A stretch of 8,880 bases of DNA, from assembly GCA_002341815.1 (NCBI GenBank), contig DDOT01000165.1:4857-13736 (forward strand), written 5' to 3'. Both the position numbers and the translations under genes were made by a program. The notes under the pieces are model-generated. The model was not told the origin of the DNA. It was given only the letters and a program-made list of their open reading frames with translations, and ran no database searches. This stretch comes from Thiobacillus sp. UBA2487 (GTDB taxonomy: Bacteria > Pseudomonadota > Gammaproteobacteria > Burkholderiales > Sulfuriferulaceae). Shown piece by piece: positions 1-6,645 of this stretch (positions within the stretch are counted from its first letter, which is position 1; each line of letters starts with the position of its first letter).

Positions 1-969
1 CAACGGTCCGGTAAATTGGTGGCAGAATTGGAGCAGGTTGGCAAGTCTTTGGGCGGGCGGGTCTTGGTCAGGGATTTTTCCACCCGCATCCAGCGTGGAG
101 ATAAGGTGGGATTGATCGGGCCGAATGGGGCGGGCAAGACTACACTGATTCGCTTGATGTTGGGCGATCTTGCCCCCGATACGGGTTCGGTGCGCCTCGG
201 AACCAAGTTGGAGGTGGCGTATTTTGACCAGTTTCGCACCCAATTGGATGAAGAAGCCATCTTGGCCGATATTATCAGTCCTGGCAGCGACTATGTGGAA
301 ATTGGCGGACAGCGCAAGCATGTGATCAGCTATCTGGAAGATTTTCTGTTTGCACCGGCGCGTGCCCGTTCGCCTGTCAAGTCTTTGTCGGGCGGTGAAC
401 GGAATCGATTGTTGTTGGCGCGCCTGTTTGCCCGTCCTGCCAATTTGTTGGTGCTGGATGAGCCAACCAATGATCTGGACATGGATACCTTGGAATTGCT
501 GGAAGCATTGTTGCAAGACTATGACGGAACTGTGTTGTTGGTGTCGCATGATCGGGAGTTTCTTGATCAGGTTGTGACCCAAGTCATCGTCAGCGAAGGC
601 GATGGCGTATGGCAAACCTATGTTGGCGGCTACGACGATTGGTTGATCCAGCATCAGCGTGCGTCCGCACTTGCGGCACCGGTAGCGTCTGCAGCAACGC
701 GGGCTGCTAAAAACCCGGCTGCGCCAGTCAAACCGGTTGCTGCGTCGGCGCGCAAGCCGGGTGGTGGGCGTCGCCTGACGTTGGAACAGGTCATGGAGCA
801 GATAGCAACGTTGGAGTCTCGGCAACAAGCAATTGCCGCCAGTATGGCGGACAGCTCACTTTACAGCGGTAATGAGACCCGTCGGCTTGAATTGCAAAAT
901 GAATTGCATCAGATTGAAGCCGCGATGGAAGCAGCGCTGCAGTTGTGGGAAGCGTTGGAGGAGGGGTAG
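1..969 (+). CDS. uup: ABC-F family ATPase Uup, C-terminal part (5' end outside window)
   Basis: This is the second half of a Uup-type ABC-F protein, a soluble, duplicated ATPase without membrane domains. Uup binds DNA and ribosomes and is linked to precise excision of transposons and to ribosome assembly. The frame is open from base 1 (QRSGKLVAEL), so the gene begins left of the window; the TTG at 16 is not a credible start. Visible in order: the second nucleotide-binding domain with Walker A GPNGAGKTT (118-144), ABC signature LSGGE (385-399), Walker B LLVLDEPTNDLD (445-480) and the switch region VLLVSHDREF. Next comes an Ala/Pro-rich linker (about 664-770) and a C-terminal coiled coil (about 775-960), the DNA-binding tail typical of Uup. 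The stop TAG is at 967-969. The tail separates it from other ABC-F paralogues such as EttA and YheS. It converges with cysG and has no evident link to the nitrate genes. Confidence 0.93.
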   Translation, partial: QRSGKLVAELEQVGKSLGGRVLVRDFSTRIQRGDKVGLIGPNGAGKTTLIRLMLGDLAPDTGSVRLGTKLEVAYFDQFRTQLDEEAILADIISPGSDYVEIGGQRKHVISYLEDFLFAPARARSPVKSLSGGERNRLLLARLFARPANLLVLDEPTNDLDMDTLELLEALLQDYDGTVLLVSHDREFLDQVVTQVIVSEGDGVWQTYVGGYDDWLIQHQRASALAAPVASAATRAAKNPAAPVKPVAASARKPGGGRRLTLEQVMEQIATLESRQQAIAASMADSSLYSGNETRRLELQNELHQIEAAMEAALQLWEALEEG

Positions 970-970
970 G

Positions 971-1004
971 GAAACGCCGATTCGCTTCACCGCGCCGGCG
1001 TTTC
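971..1004. terminator. Hairpin between convergent uup and cysG, possible bidirectional terminator
   Basis: A perfect 9-bp inverted repeat, GAAACGCCG (971-979) and CGGCGTTTC (996-1004), with a 16-base loop, fills most of the 53-base gap between the uup stop and the cysG stop. Its position suits a terminator serving both genes. There is no T tract on either side, so it is not a canonical intrinsic terminator. It may act as an mRNA 3'-end stabiliser or work with Rho. Confidence 0.4.
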
Positions 1005-1022
1005 GGCCATGTGGGTGGGTGG

Positions 1023-2435
1023 CTAATGCGTGCTGTCTTGGGTTTCATCCTTATCCGGGTGAAACCACGCCAATTTTTTATGCAGAGAAACCACATGACC
1101 AACAATAATCAATGTTGGCGGTTTGAGATTGGTGTTGGCCACCAGTTTGGGCAAACTGACCAAGTCACCCACCAAAACGCGCTGATTGGGCGTCGTGCCT
1201 TGTTGTATGATGGCGGCAGGTGTCGATGCGGCCAAACCATGCGCCTGTAATTCTTGACATAACGCGGGCAATCCCAGCAACCCCATATAAATCACGATCG
1301 TTTGATTCGGGCGAACCAAGGCATCCCAATCCAGATTGATCGTGTCATCTTTAAGGTGACCGGTTACAAATACACACGATTGCGCGTAATCGCGATGCGT
1401 CAAGGGAATGCCGGCGTACGATGCCACGCCGGAAGCCGCTGTTATGCCGGGTACAACCTGAAACAGGATGCCGTGTTCTGCCAGCATTTCAATTTCTTCT
1501 CCACCACGGCCAAATATAAAGGGATCGCCACCTTTTAGTCGTAGTACCCGTTTTCCTTGCTTGGCAAGCGTTACCAACAACATGCTGATGGATTCTTGTC
1601 GCAGCGTATGGTTTGCGCGTTCTTTTCCCACATAGATGCGTTCAGCATCACGGCGACACAAATCCAGTACCGCATCCGTTACCAAATGGTCATACAGTAC
1701 GACATCCGCTTGCTGCATTAAACGTAGCGCCCGGAATGTTAATAAATCCGGGTTTCCCGGCCCCCCGCCCACCAAATATACCTCGCCGGGGGGCGCTTCG
1801 TTTTGCGTCAGGGTCAGTTGCTGTTTTAATGCAGCTTCGGCTTCAGCATCTTTCCCGCAATGAACCAGTTCGGCAACTGGTCCTTGCAACGCGTTCTCCC
1901 AAAAAATGCGCCGCTGAGAGAACGATGTAAACCTGGCTTTCACGTGCTCGCGCATACGTGCTGCCAAGGCGGCCAGGTTGCCGTAACTCGCCGGAATCAA
2001 GGTTTCTAAACGTGCACGTAGCAGTCGCGCTAAAACCGGTGCGGTTCCGCCGCTGGATATGGCGATCAATAACGGTGAGCGATCAATAATGGCAGGCATG
2101 ATAAACCGGCACAAATCTGGTTTGTCTACCACATTGATCGGCAAATTTCGTGCGCGTGCCGCTTGCGATACACGTTCAGCCAATTGAGCGTCATCACTGG
2201 CACAGATCACCAATGCAATGCCTTCCAGCAAGCCCGGATCAAAGTCCGATGCGTGATGCTGAAGCTGCGATTGACCAGGAATACCAGCGAATGCCGGCGC
2301 CAATGTCTGTGCGACGACGATGACGTGTGCGCCACACTGGGCGAGCAATGCGGCTTTGCGTGCCGCAGTTTCATTGCCGCCAATAACCAGACATCGCTGA
2401 TTGCGAATATCCATAAAGATAGGGAGAAAATCCAT
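1023..2435 (-). CDS. cysG: Siroheme synthase CysG (precorrin-2 dehydrogenase/ferrochelatase + uroporphyrinogen-III C-methyltransferase)
   Basis: This trifunctional 470-residue enzyme converts uroporphyrinogen III to siroheme, the cofactor of assimilatory nitrite and sulfite reductases. Residues 1 to about 210 form the Met8-like domain: an NAD-binding stretch [14 protein letters not shown] (15-28), Asp104 in NVVDKP (equivalent of the Salmonella CysG catalytic Asp104) and Ser128 in AISSGG (the residue phosphorylated in Salmonella CysG). Residues 217-470 form the SAM-dependent methyltransferase: [15 protein letters not shown] (219-233), YDHLV with Asp249, Lys271, [16 protein letters not shown] (299-314) and PGITAASG (329-336). 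The length matches the E. coli enzyme (about 457) with a slightly longer tail. The ATG at 2433-2435 is preceded by an AAGG-type ribosome site seven bases upstream. It lies 91 bases downstream of ybiB on the same strand, with only a weak hairpin between, so co-transcription is likely. Its place beside the nitrate-uptake operon suggests siroheme supply for nitrite reductase. Confidence 0.95.
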   Translation of the reverse strand: MDFLPIFMDIRNQRCLVIGGNETAARKAALLAQCGAHVIVVAQTLAPAFAGIPGQSQLQHHASDFDPGLLEGIALVICASDDAQLAERVSQAARARNLPINVVDKPDLCRFIMPAIIDRSPLLIAISSGGTAPVLARLLRARLETLIPASYGNLAALAARMREHVKARFTSFSQRRIFWENALQGPVAELVHCGKDAEAEAALKQQLTLTQNEAPPGEVYLVGGGPGNPDLLTFRALRLMQQADVVLYDHLVTDAVLDLCRRDAERIYVGKERANHTLRQESISMLLVTLAKQGKRVLRLKGGDPFIFGRGGEEIEMLAEHGILFQVVPGITAASGVASYAGIPLTHRDYAQSCVFVTGHLKDDTINLDWDALVRPNQTIVIYMGLLGLPALCQELQAHGLAASTPAAIIQQGTTPNQRVLVGDLVSLPKLVANTNLKPPTLIIVGHVVSLHKKLAWFHPDKDETQDSTH

Positions 2436-2526
2436 GGCAGCGCCTTATTAATAAAACAAAAAATCGGGTTAAACCGGCCTTTCAAAATGAGACGCACTGT
2501 TCGTCATCTTCAGGTTGTTGAGCAAG

Positions 2527-3525
2527 TCAGGCATCGATTAACCAATGGGATGGTCTGGTTTTCCACAACTGTGTCGCCATATGCAATGCATCTTCCTGGC
2601 TGTCTGCGTTACCCATCGTCTTTAATACCAAAGCGACGGTGCCCAAGACGGCAGCTTTGCCATATTCATCTTCAATGTCTTCGCGCCACAGGGCCGGCAA
2701 GCGGTTAATATCCATGCTGGTGTCTTTTATATGGCGTTGCGCGAACAGGGGCGGCCACGTTTCTTCGGTTAACGCGCCGTGATGTACGCCTTTCACCAAA
2801 CATGCCGTATCCGGGTCTCGTTCAATTTCACCGCCTTCGCCTTTAATCACTGCGACGTGTGGCTGTTGCAGTGCCTGTGCAGCCAATTGGTGCATATCCC
2901 GATAGGCAGGGTGAAAAATTCCCTGCATCATCACGGGCGCGCGCATGGGGTTTAACAAACGGGCTAGTGTATGTACGGGCGAACGCAACCCCAGTAATGA
3001 GCGCATTTGTATGATGCTATCCAGCTTGGGGCTGAATGTTTCGAGGCTCATGAAGGCAAAATGCTGGTTACGGATACGCGCTGCGGCCTCCTGCAATGAA
3101 TGACAGGGGGAAATTCCCAGCACAGCCAATGCTTCCGGGGTGTATATGCGGTCATCTTTGCGCCCACCGATAGCGTGCATGAATACATTGATGCCATGTG
3201 ATGCCAGCAGCAGGGTGGCTAATAAAAACCAAGGCAACTGACGTCGTTTGCCTGCATAAGACGACCAGTCTATATCAACATGGGGCACATCGCTCGGTAA
3301 CGTCATGGTCTCCCGGGATGCCCGAACAAAGCCGGCAAGCTCATCGGGAGACTCTTCCTTTACGCGCAGGAGCATCAGAAAGGCACCTAGCTGCAAGGGC
3401 TCGACATTATCGGCCAATATCATTTGCATGGCCTGATAAGCTTCATCTTGGGTTAGTGAGCGTGATCCATTTTTACCTTTGCCAAGAATTCGGATAAAGG
3501 GGGCAAACGCATGTTCATCATTCAT
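2527..3525 (-). CDS. ybiB: YbiB/TrpD2-family protein (anthranilate phosphoribosyltransferase-like fold, probably not a TrpD enzyme)
   Basis: This 332-residue protein has the fold order of the glycosyltransferase-3/TrpD family: a small helical N-terminal domain (about residues 5-75, ending DELAGFVRASRETM) and a larger domain with the conserved MRSLLGLRSPVHTLARLLNP segment (174-193). The PRPP-binding signature GTGGD of true TrpD is replaced by YAGKRRQLPW (90-99), and the later KHGN-like motif by MHAIGG (116-121). Anthranilate phosphoribosyl transfer is therefore unlikely. E. coli YbiB (TrpD2) is a homologous DNA-binding protein with the same losses, so nucleic-acid binding is the best family-based guess. 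The start ATG at 3523-3525 has AGGA (complement of 3533-3536) seven bases upstream. It is the first gene of a minus-strand pair with cysG, divergent from the nitrate operon. I see no convincing minus-strand promoter. The family call is good; the function is not established. Confidence 0.8.
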   Translation of the reverse strand: MNDEHAFAPFIRILGKGKNGSRSLTQDEAYQAMQMILADNVEPLQLGAFLMLLRVKEESPDELAGFVRASRETMTLPSDVPHVDIDWSSYAGKRRQLPWFLLATLLLASHGINVFMHAIGGRKDDRIYTPEALAVLGISPCHSLQEAAARIRNQHFAFMSLETFSPKLDSIIQMRSLLGLRSPVHTLARLLNPMRAPVMMQGIFHPAYRDMHQLAAQALQQPHVAVIKGEGGEIERDPDTACLVKGVHHGALTEETWPPLFAQRHIKDTSMDINRLPALWREDIEDEYGKAAVLGTVALVLKTMGNADSQEDALHMATQLWKTRPSHWLIDA

Positions 3526-3591
3526 TGGCGCATCCTGTTATGGCAACAAATCAACGATAACAGATTTATGCTTTGGAAAGCCATTGTTTTG

Positions 3592-3608
3592 TGCACTGTT
3601 CTGATGCA
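3592..3608. promoter_or_regulatory. Candidate NtrC (NR-I) binding site
   Basis: TGCACT-N5-GATGCA matches 10 of 12 defined positions of the enterobacterial NtrC dyad TGCACC-N5-GGTGCA, with the right 17-base length. Its centre (3600) lies about 133 bases upstream of the start site predicted from the sigma-54 element, a usual enhancer distance. A more degenerate dyad, GCC-N5-GGC, lies at 3630-3640, about three helical turns away, and could be a weaker second site. The stretch 3641-3700 between enhancer and promoter is AT-rich and suited to bending, but I find no clear IHF consensus in it. Confidence 0.6.
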
Positions 3609-3706
3609 TTGACCACATGGGGTCTGCTCGCCATTTCGGCAGGTTGCTTGTTTTAAAGTTGTTTGTTTTCATTGTGTTGTAATTATTTCTGAGTAAGCGC
3701 AAGTGC

Positions 3707-3723
3707 AGGCATGGAACTTGCAT
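3707..3723 (+). promoter_or_regulatory. Candidate sigma-54 (RpoN) promoter for the nitrate operon
   Basis: The sequence AGGCATG-N4-TTGCAT has GG at 3708-3709 and GC at 3720-3721, separated by exactly 10 bases as sigma-54 requires. It fits the consensus TGGCACG-N4-TTGCW except for A in place of the first T and T in place of the second C. The -12 half (TTGCA) is perfect. Transcription would start near 3733, about 11 bases before the first leader hairpin. With the upstream NtrC-like dyad this indicates control by nitrogen limitation. Confidence 0.68.
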
Positions 3724-3743
3724 TGTTTTGTAGGTGGTGCATA

Positions 3744-3784
3744 AGTCCAATGTTGGGCTAAACACTATCACGACAAAGACGTCG
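3744..3784 (+). promoter_or_regulatory. ANTAR (NasT-type) tandem-hairpin antitermination element P1-P2
   Basis: Two short hairpins have six-base loops with A at loop position 1 and G at position 4, the established signature of RNA targets of ANTAR antiterminators. P1 is AGTCC (3744-3748), loop AATGTT, GGGCT (3755-3759), 5 bp with one G-U pair. P2 is CGAC (3771-3774), loop AAAGAC, GTCG (3781-3784), 4 bp. They are 11 bases apart. The P2 loop and 3' arm (3775-3784) are exactly the bases that form the base of the downstream terminator, so P2 and the terminator exclude each other. A NasS-like gene in the same transcription unit supports NasT as the ligand. NasT itself is not in the window. Confidence 0.75.
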
Positions 3785-3871
3785 ACCTTAAGTATCCGCA
3801 TTTGCGATGCAAACGAATGCTCGTTTGCTGCACAAATGCAGCATATTTTTAAGGCGATGTCTTTTTTTTTT
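3775..3871 (+). terminator. Regulated leader terminator upstream of the porin gene
   Basis: AAAGACGTCG (3775-3784) pairs with CGATGTCTTT (3855-3864), 10 bp with one G-U. After a bulged A3785, CCTTAA (3786-3791) pairs with TTAAGG (3849-3854). The stem runs straight into T10 at 3862-3871, the mark of an intrinsic terminator. The large apical part is itself folded: GCATTTG (3798-3804) can pair with CAAATGC (3833-3839), and inside that GCAAACGA (3809-3816) pairs with TCGTTTGC (3821-3828). An alternative hairpin, GCTGCA/TGCAGC (3827-3842), competes with the middle stem. It stands in the 5' leader about 100 bases before the porin start and not after a gene, so it is an attenuator and not an operon end. 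Confidence 0.78.
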
Positions 3872-3931
3872 GCGTATCAACAGCGCTGTCAGGAAGCGTG
3901 AGGTTGAATGTGTACCGCAAATCGGGTCGGT

Positions 3932-3946
3932 CACACAGAATGTGTG
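3932..3946 (+). repeat. Small inverted repeat in the porin 5' leader
   Basis: CACACA (3932-3937), spacer GAA, TGTGTG (3941-3946) could form a 6-bp hairpin about 20 bases upstream of the porin ribosome-binding site. It may protect the mRNA 5' region or affect translation. The three-base loop is tight, so its importance is uncertain. Confidence 0.3.
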
Positions 3947-3975
3947 TTAACTATTTTGGCATGAAAGGGAGATCG

Positions 3976-5328
3976 ATGAAACAACATAAATTAACAACAC
4001 TTGCGTTATTGCTGGGTATGGGAACAGTGATGCATGCCCACGCCGCGGATGTCACAACTTTTTCAGATTGGTTGAGTCAGGGAGATGTTTCGGGTGATGC
4101 GCGCCTGTATGATTTCGGTCGTGATTATGCGGGTACGCAGCCTGCATTTTTGCGGGATATGAATGCGGTTTCACTGGGTGGGAAAATCAAACTGGAAACA
4201 GCGGTTTGGGATGGCTTCTCTGCCGCAGCAGCGCTGTATGGTGCTTACGACATCGGTTTGAATAATTACACGCCCGGTAAAGATGCCGTAGGTTATAACT
4301 TGCCGTATCTAAACCCTTTGTTAATGGGTATCAACCGAACACAAACCTCATTGGGAGAGGCCTATCTTCAATATCAGACGCCTGGTTTTATGATTCGCGG
4401 TGGTAATGAACTGATCAATAACCCATGGAACAACCCCAGCGACGGATTTATGATACCCAACCTGTTTCAGGGAATCAGCACGACGATTGCACTGGGATCC
4501 ACCGGTGCTCAACTGTCCGTCGATCGTATTTTTCAATACAAAGATCGCAGTAATGCTGCATTTGATACCACCAGTCTGGCGGTTTTGCCATATGACAAAT
4601 TGGTCACGCTCGCAGAAAGCGGCGGTGCGACAGATGCCGGCCTGACTTACAAAGGGCAAAAAGCCAGTGCGGCAGCATGGTTGTATCAATGGGACAATCT
4701 GGCGCAAATGACCTATCTGGAAGGCGGCTATACGCCAGTCTTTGCCGGACACACTTGGTTTGTCAATGGACAGTATGTCAATGAGACCAGTTTGGGCAGT
4801 CAAGATGCCGGCCCCATCAACGCTCAAGTGTATGGTTTAAAGTTGGGGATGAATCTGGCCCAACATTTGGGCAACGTGTTTGTAGCCTATAACAAGGAAC
4901 CCAGCAATGGTGTGATCTCCACACCGGGAATCAATCCCGTAACAGGAGCAACGACGACCAACAAGGTATACAACGGCAACTTGTATTCACCCTACACGCA
5001 AATTTATAACACGGATCCGCTCTACACCACGGTAATGAACTATGGTTTGGTGTCCGCACGGGCGCCAGGCAGTGCGTGGATGGTGGGTGCCAATCTGCAT
5101 CCGGTTAGCCAGTTGGATATTGTTCCGACGGTATCCGAATATTACACCGATCAGACTCCCGGTGTTCCGGTGGCTAACGTGCGGGCGTATATGCTGGATG
5201 TAACGTGGCATTTCAGCGGGAAACTCAAAGGATTAAGCGTGCGTGATCGTTTTGGCGTAGAGCATGATGTGCTGGGTTATGGTTCAGCTTACATCGACAA
5301 CCGCCTGATGATGCAATACAACTTTTGA
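3976..5328 (+). CDS. OprD-like outer-membrane beta-barrel porin, probable nitrate/nitrite entry channel
   Basis: The protein is 450 residues long. The ATG at 3976 is chosen because it gives a clean Sec signal peptide (MKQHK, hydrophobic LTTLALLLGMGTVM, cleavage after AHA at residue 23) and has GGGAG at 3967-3971 just upstream. An in-frame ATG at 3961 and a GTG at 3898 would put extra residues before the signal. The mature part begins ADVTTFSDWLSQGDVSGDARLYDFGRDYAG and has alternating amphipathic segments, a GNELINNPWNNPSDGFMIPN stretch, a late LKGLSVRDRFGVEH segment typical of OprD-like porins, and a terminal Phe (LMMQYNF), the usual outer-membrane assembly signal. The alginate-export porin superfamily is an alternative label. 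It is the first gene after the NasT-type leader and directly precedes the nitrate transporter, so passage of nitrate or nitrite is inferred. Substrate specificity cannot be read from the sequence. Confidence 0.82.
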   Translation: MKQHKLTTLALLLGMGTVMHAHAADVTTFSDWLSQGDVSGDARLYDFGRDYAGTQPAFLRDMNAVSLGGKIKLETAVWDGFSAAAALYGAYDIGLNNYTPGKDAVGYNLPYLNPLLMGINRTQTSLGEAYLQYQTPGFMIRGGNELINNPWNNPSDGFMIPNLFQGISTTIALGSTGAQLSVDRIFQYKDRSNAAFDTTSLAVLPYDKLVTLAESGGATDAGLTYKGQKASAAAWLYQWDNLAQMTYLEGGYTPVFAGHTWFVNGQYVNETSLGSQDAGPINAQVYGLKLGMNLAQHLGNVFVAYNKEPSNGVISTPGINPVTGATTTNKVYNGNLYSPYTQIYNTDPLYTTVMNYGLVSARAPGSAWMVGANLHPVSQLDIVPTVSEYYTDQTPGVPVANVRAYMLDVTWHFSGKLKGLSVRDRFGVEHDVLGYGSAYIDNRLMMQYNF

Positions 5329-5337
5329 GGGCTGTTT

Positions 5338-5391
5338 TGCGTGCGGTATTGTGGGGATGGCGATTGATCAACCCGGTGATGCCGCACAGCA
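5338..5391 (+). repeat. Stem-loop between porin and transporter genes
   Basis: TGCGTGCGG (5338-5346) pairs with CCGCAC (5382-5387) and, after a bulged A, GCA (5389-5391), giving 9 bp around a 35-base loop. A near-identical 10-base direct repeat, GCTGTTTTGC (5331-5340) and GCAGTTTTGC (5389-5398), flanks it. No T tract follows at once, so it is probably not a terminator. It may stabilise the upstream porin mRNA and lower expression of the genes after it. Confidence 0.4.
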
Positions 5392-5413
5392 GTTTTGCTT
5401 ACTTAATTAACGT

Positions 5414-5419
5414 GAAGGG
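5414..5419 (+). promoter_or_regulatory. Ribosome-binding site that fixes the transporter start
   Basis: GAAGGG lies seven bases before the ATG at 5427. The same frame is open upstream back to the end of the porin gene, but no comparable ribosome site precedes any earlier start there. The translation from 5427 (MTKSSFLKAGHAPTLFSAFLYFD) begins like other short NarK/NasA proteins. Confidence 0.8.
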
Positions 5420-5426
5420 TATTATC

Positions 5427-6641
5427 ATGACGAAAAGCAGCTTTCTAAAAGCAGGACATGCGCCGACTTTGTTTTCTGCGTTTCTGTATTTTGATTTGGC
5501 ATTTATGGTATGGGTGTTGCTTGGGCCATTAGGGGTGCAAATTGCGCATAGCTTGCAATTGTCCCCTATGCAAAAAGGCATGATGGTTGCCACGCCGATT
5601 TTGTCGGGTGCAGTGTTGCGGGTGGTCATGGGTTTGCTGGTGGATCAGGTCAAACCCAAGATGGCCGGTGCAATAGGTCAAGCCGTGGTTATCGTTGCGT
5701 TGTTTGCGGCTTGGCAATTGGGTATTCATTCATATGAGCAGGTGTTGGTGCTAGGCATGTTTCTGGGGGTGGCGGGCGCTTCATTTGCCGCTGCCTTGCC
5801 TTTGGCTTCGCGTTGGTACCCACCAGAACATCAGGGCACGGCGATGGGTATTGCGGGGGCCGGCAATACAGGAACTGCGTTTGCGGCATTGATTACGCCC
5901 AGTTTGGCAGTCGCCTATGGCTGGAACAACGTATTCGGGCTTGCGTTGATTCCGTTGGTTATCACGTTTGTGATTTATATGCTGCTGGCCAAGGATGTTG
6001 CGGATAGCCCGGCCCCTAAAAGCTTGTCTGAGTATATAGCGACTTTGAAAGATAAAGATGCCTGGTGGTTCATGTTTTTCTACGCAGTCACGTTTGGTGG
6101 ATTTGTTGGTTTGGCCTCTTCACTGCCGATTTATTTTAATACGCAATATGGCCTCGATGCCAAAACAGCAGGGTTTTTTACGGCAGCCTGCGTTTTCGCT
6201 GGATCGATTGTACGTCCTGTTGGTGGTAATGTGGCTGACCGTATCGGTGGCGTAAAGTCGTTAACCGTGATGTATTCGATTGCAGCGATTACGTTGGTTG
6301 CCATCAGTTTTGCACCCAGTAGCGTTTGGGGTGCATTAGGCCTGTTCATGTTGGTCATGTTGAGTTTGGGCATGGGAAATGGCGCAGTGTTTCAATTGGT
6401 GCCGCAACGTTTCCGTAAGGAGATCGCTATTATGACAGGGATGGTGGGAATGGCGGGTGGTGTTGGCGGATTTTACCTGGCAGCCAGTTTGGGCTTTTTC
6501 AAGCAATCTACCGGTAGTTATCAAACAGGATTCCTGGTGTTCGCCGGTTTGGCAGCCATTGCGTTGATTGGTTTGACCAATGTGAAAAAACGCTGGCGTA
6601 CCACATGGGGTGCAGCCCATTTGACTACCGCAAAAATTTAA
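5427..6641 (+). CDS. narK: NarK/NasA-family nitrate/nitrite transporter (MFS, NNP family)
   Basis: This 404-residue inner-membrane protein of the major facilitator superfamily has about 12 hydrophobic segments. Family marks are the two nitrate signatures, GIAGAGNTGTAFA (141-153) and GMGNGAVFQLVPQ (315-327), and the two substrate-pocket arginines in the NNP family, here Arg65 (GAVLRVVMG) and Arg263 (SIVRPVGG). Charged MFS loop motifs are also present (GLLVDQVKPK at 69-78 and GNVADRIGG at 267-275). The length and simple N terminus resemble the assimilatory NasA-type transporters of pseudomonads and not the long NarK1-NarK2 fusions of denitrifiers. The gene lies 98 bases after the porin and 4 bases before the phosphatase-kinase gene, downstream of an NtrC/sigma-54 and NasT-type control region, so an assimilatory role in nitrate or nitrite uptake is inferred. 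Whether it works by proton symport or nitrate/nitrite exchange cannot be seen. Confidence 0.93.
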   Translation: MTKSSFLKAGHAPTLFSAFLYFDLAFMVWVLLGPLGVQIAHSLQLSPMQKGMMVATPILSGAVLRVVMGLLVDQVKPKMAGAIGQAVVIVALFAAWQLGIHSYEQVLVLGMFLGVAGASFAAALPLASRWYPPEHQGTAMGIAGAGNTGTAFAALITPSLAVAYGWNNVFGLALIPLVITFVIYMLLAKDVADSPAPKSLSEYIATLKDKDAWWFMFFYAVTFGGFVGLASSLPIYFNTQYGLDAKTAGFFTAACVFAGSIVRPVGGNVADRIGGVKSLTVMYSIAAITLVAISFAPSSVWGALGLFMLVMLSLGMGNGAVFQLVPQRFRKEIAIMTGMVGMAGGVGGFYLAASLGFFKQSTGSYQTGFLVFAGLAAIALIGLTNVKKRWRTTWGAAHLTTAKI

Positions 6642-6645
6642 TACG

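Noticed and set aside
2455..2480. Weak hairpin with a T-rich run on the minus strand between ybiB and cysG
   Set aside because: Only about three pairs can form (CGG/CCG around a six-base loop), too weak to call a terminator; co-transcription remains more likely.
3568..3585. Possible minus-strand sigma-54 promoter for ybiB
   Set aside because: GG and GC are 9 bases apart instead of 10 and the -12 half reads AAGC, not TTGC.
3611..3624. Inverted repeat GACC-N6-GGTC as a second NtrC site
   Set aside because: It aligns poorly with the NtrC consensus and its centre is only about 17 bases from the better site, not a typical spacing for paired enhancer sites.
3718..3745. Possible sigma-70 promoter (TTGCAT with a CATAAG -10) overlapping the sigma-54 element
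   Set aside because: The -10 matches only 4 of 6 positions with a 16-base spacer; the sigma-54 reading fits better and agrees with the NtrC-like site.
3538..3801. Minus-strand open frame of 87 codons in the divergent control region
   Set aside because: It runs through the promoter and leader structures, has a low-complexity product with no recognisable domain and no good ribosome site, and is best explained as chance.
3898..3975. Upstream GTG start for the porin gene
   Set aside because: It would add 26 polar residues before an otherwise perfect signal peptide; the ribosome site at 3967-3971 points to 3976.
5325..5426. Upstream start for the transporter overlapping the porin stop codon
   Set aside because: The frame is open but lacks a ribosome site as good as GAAGGG at 5414-5419, and the added residues do not resemble the family's N terminus.
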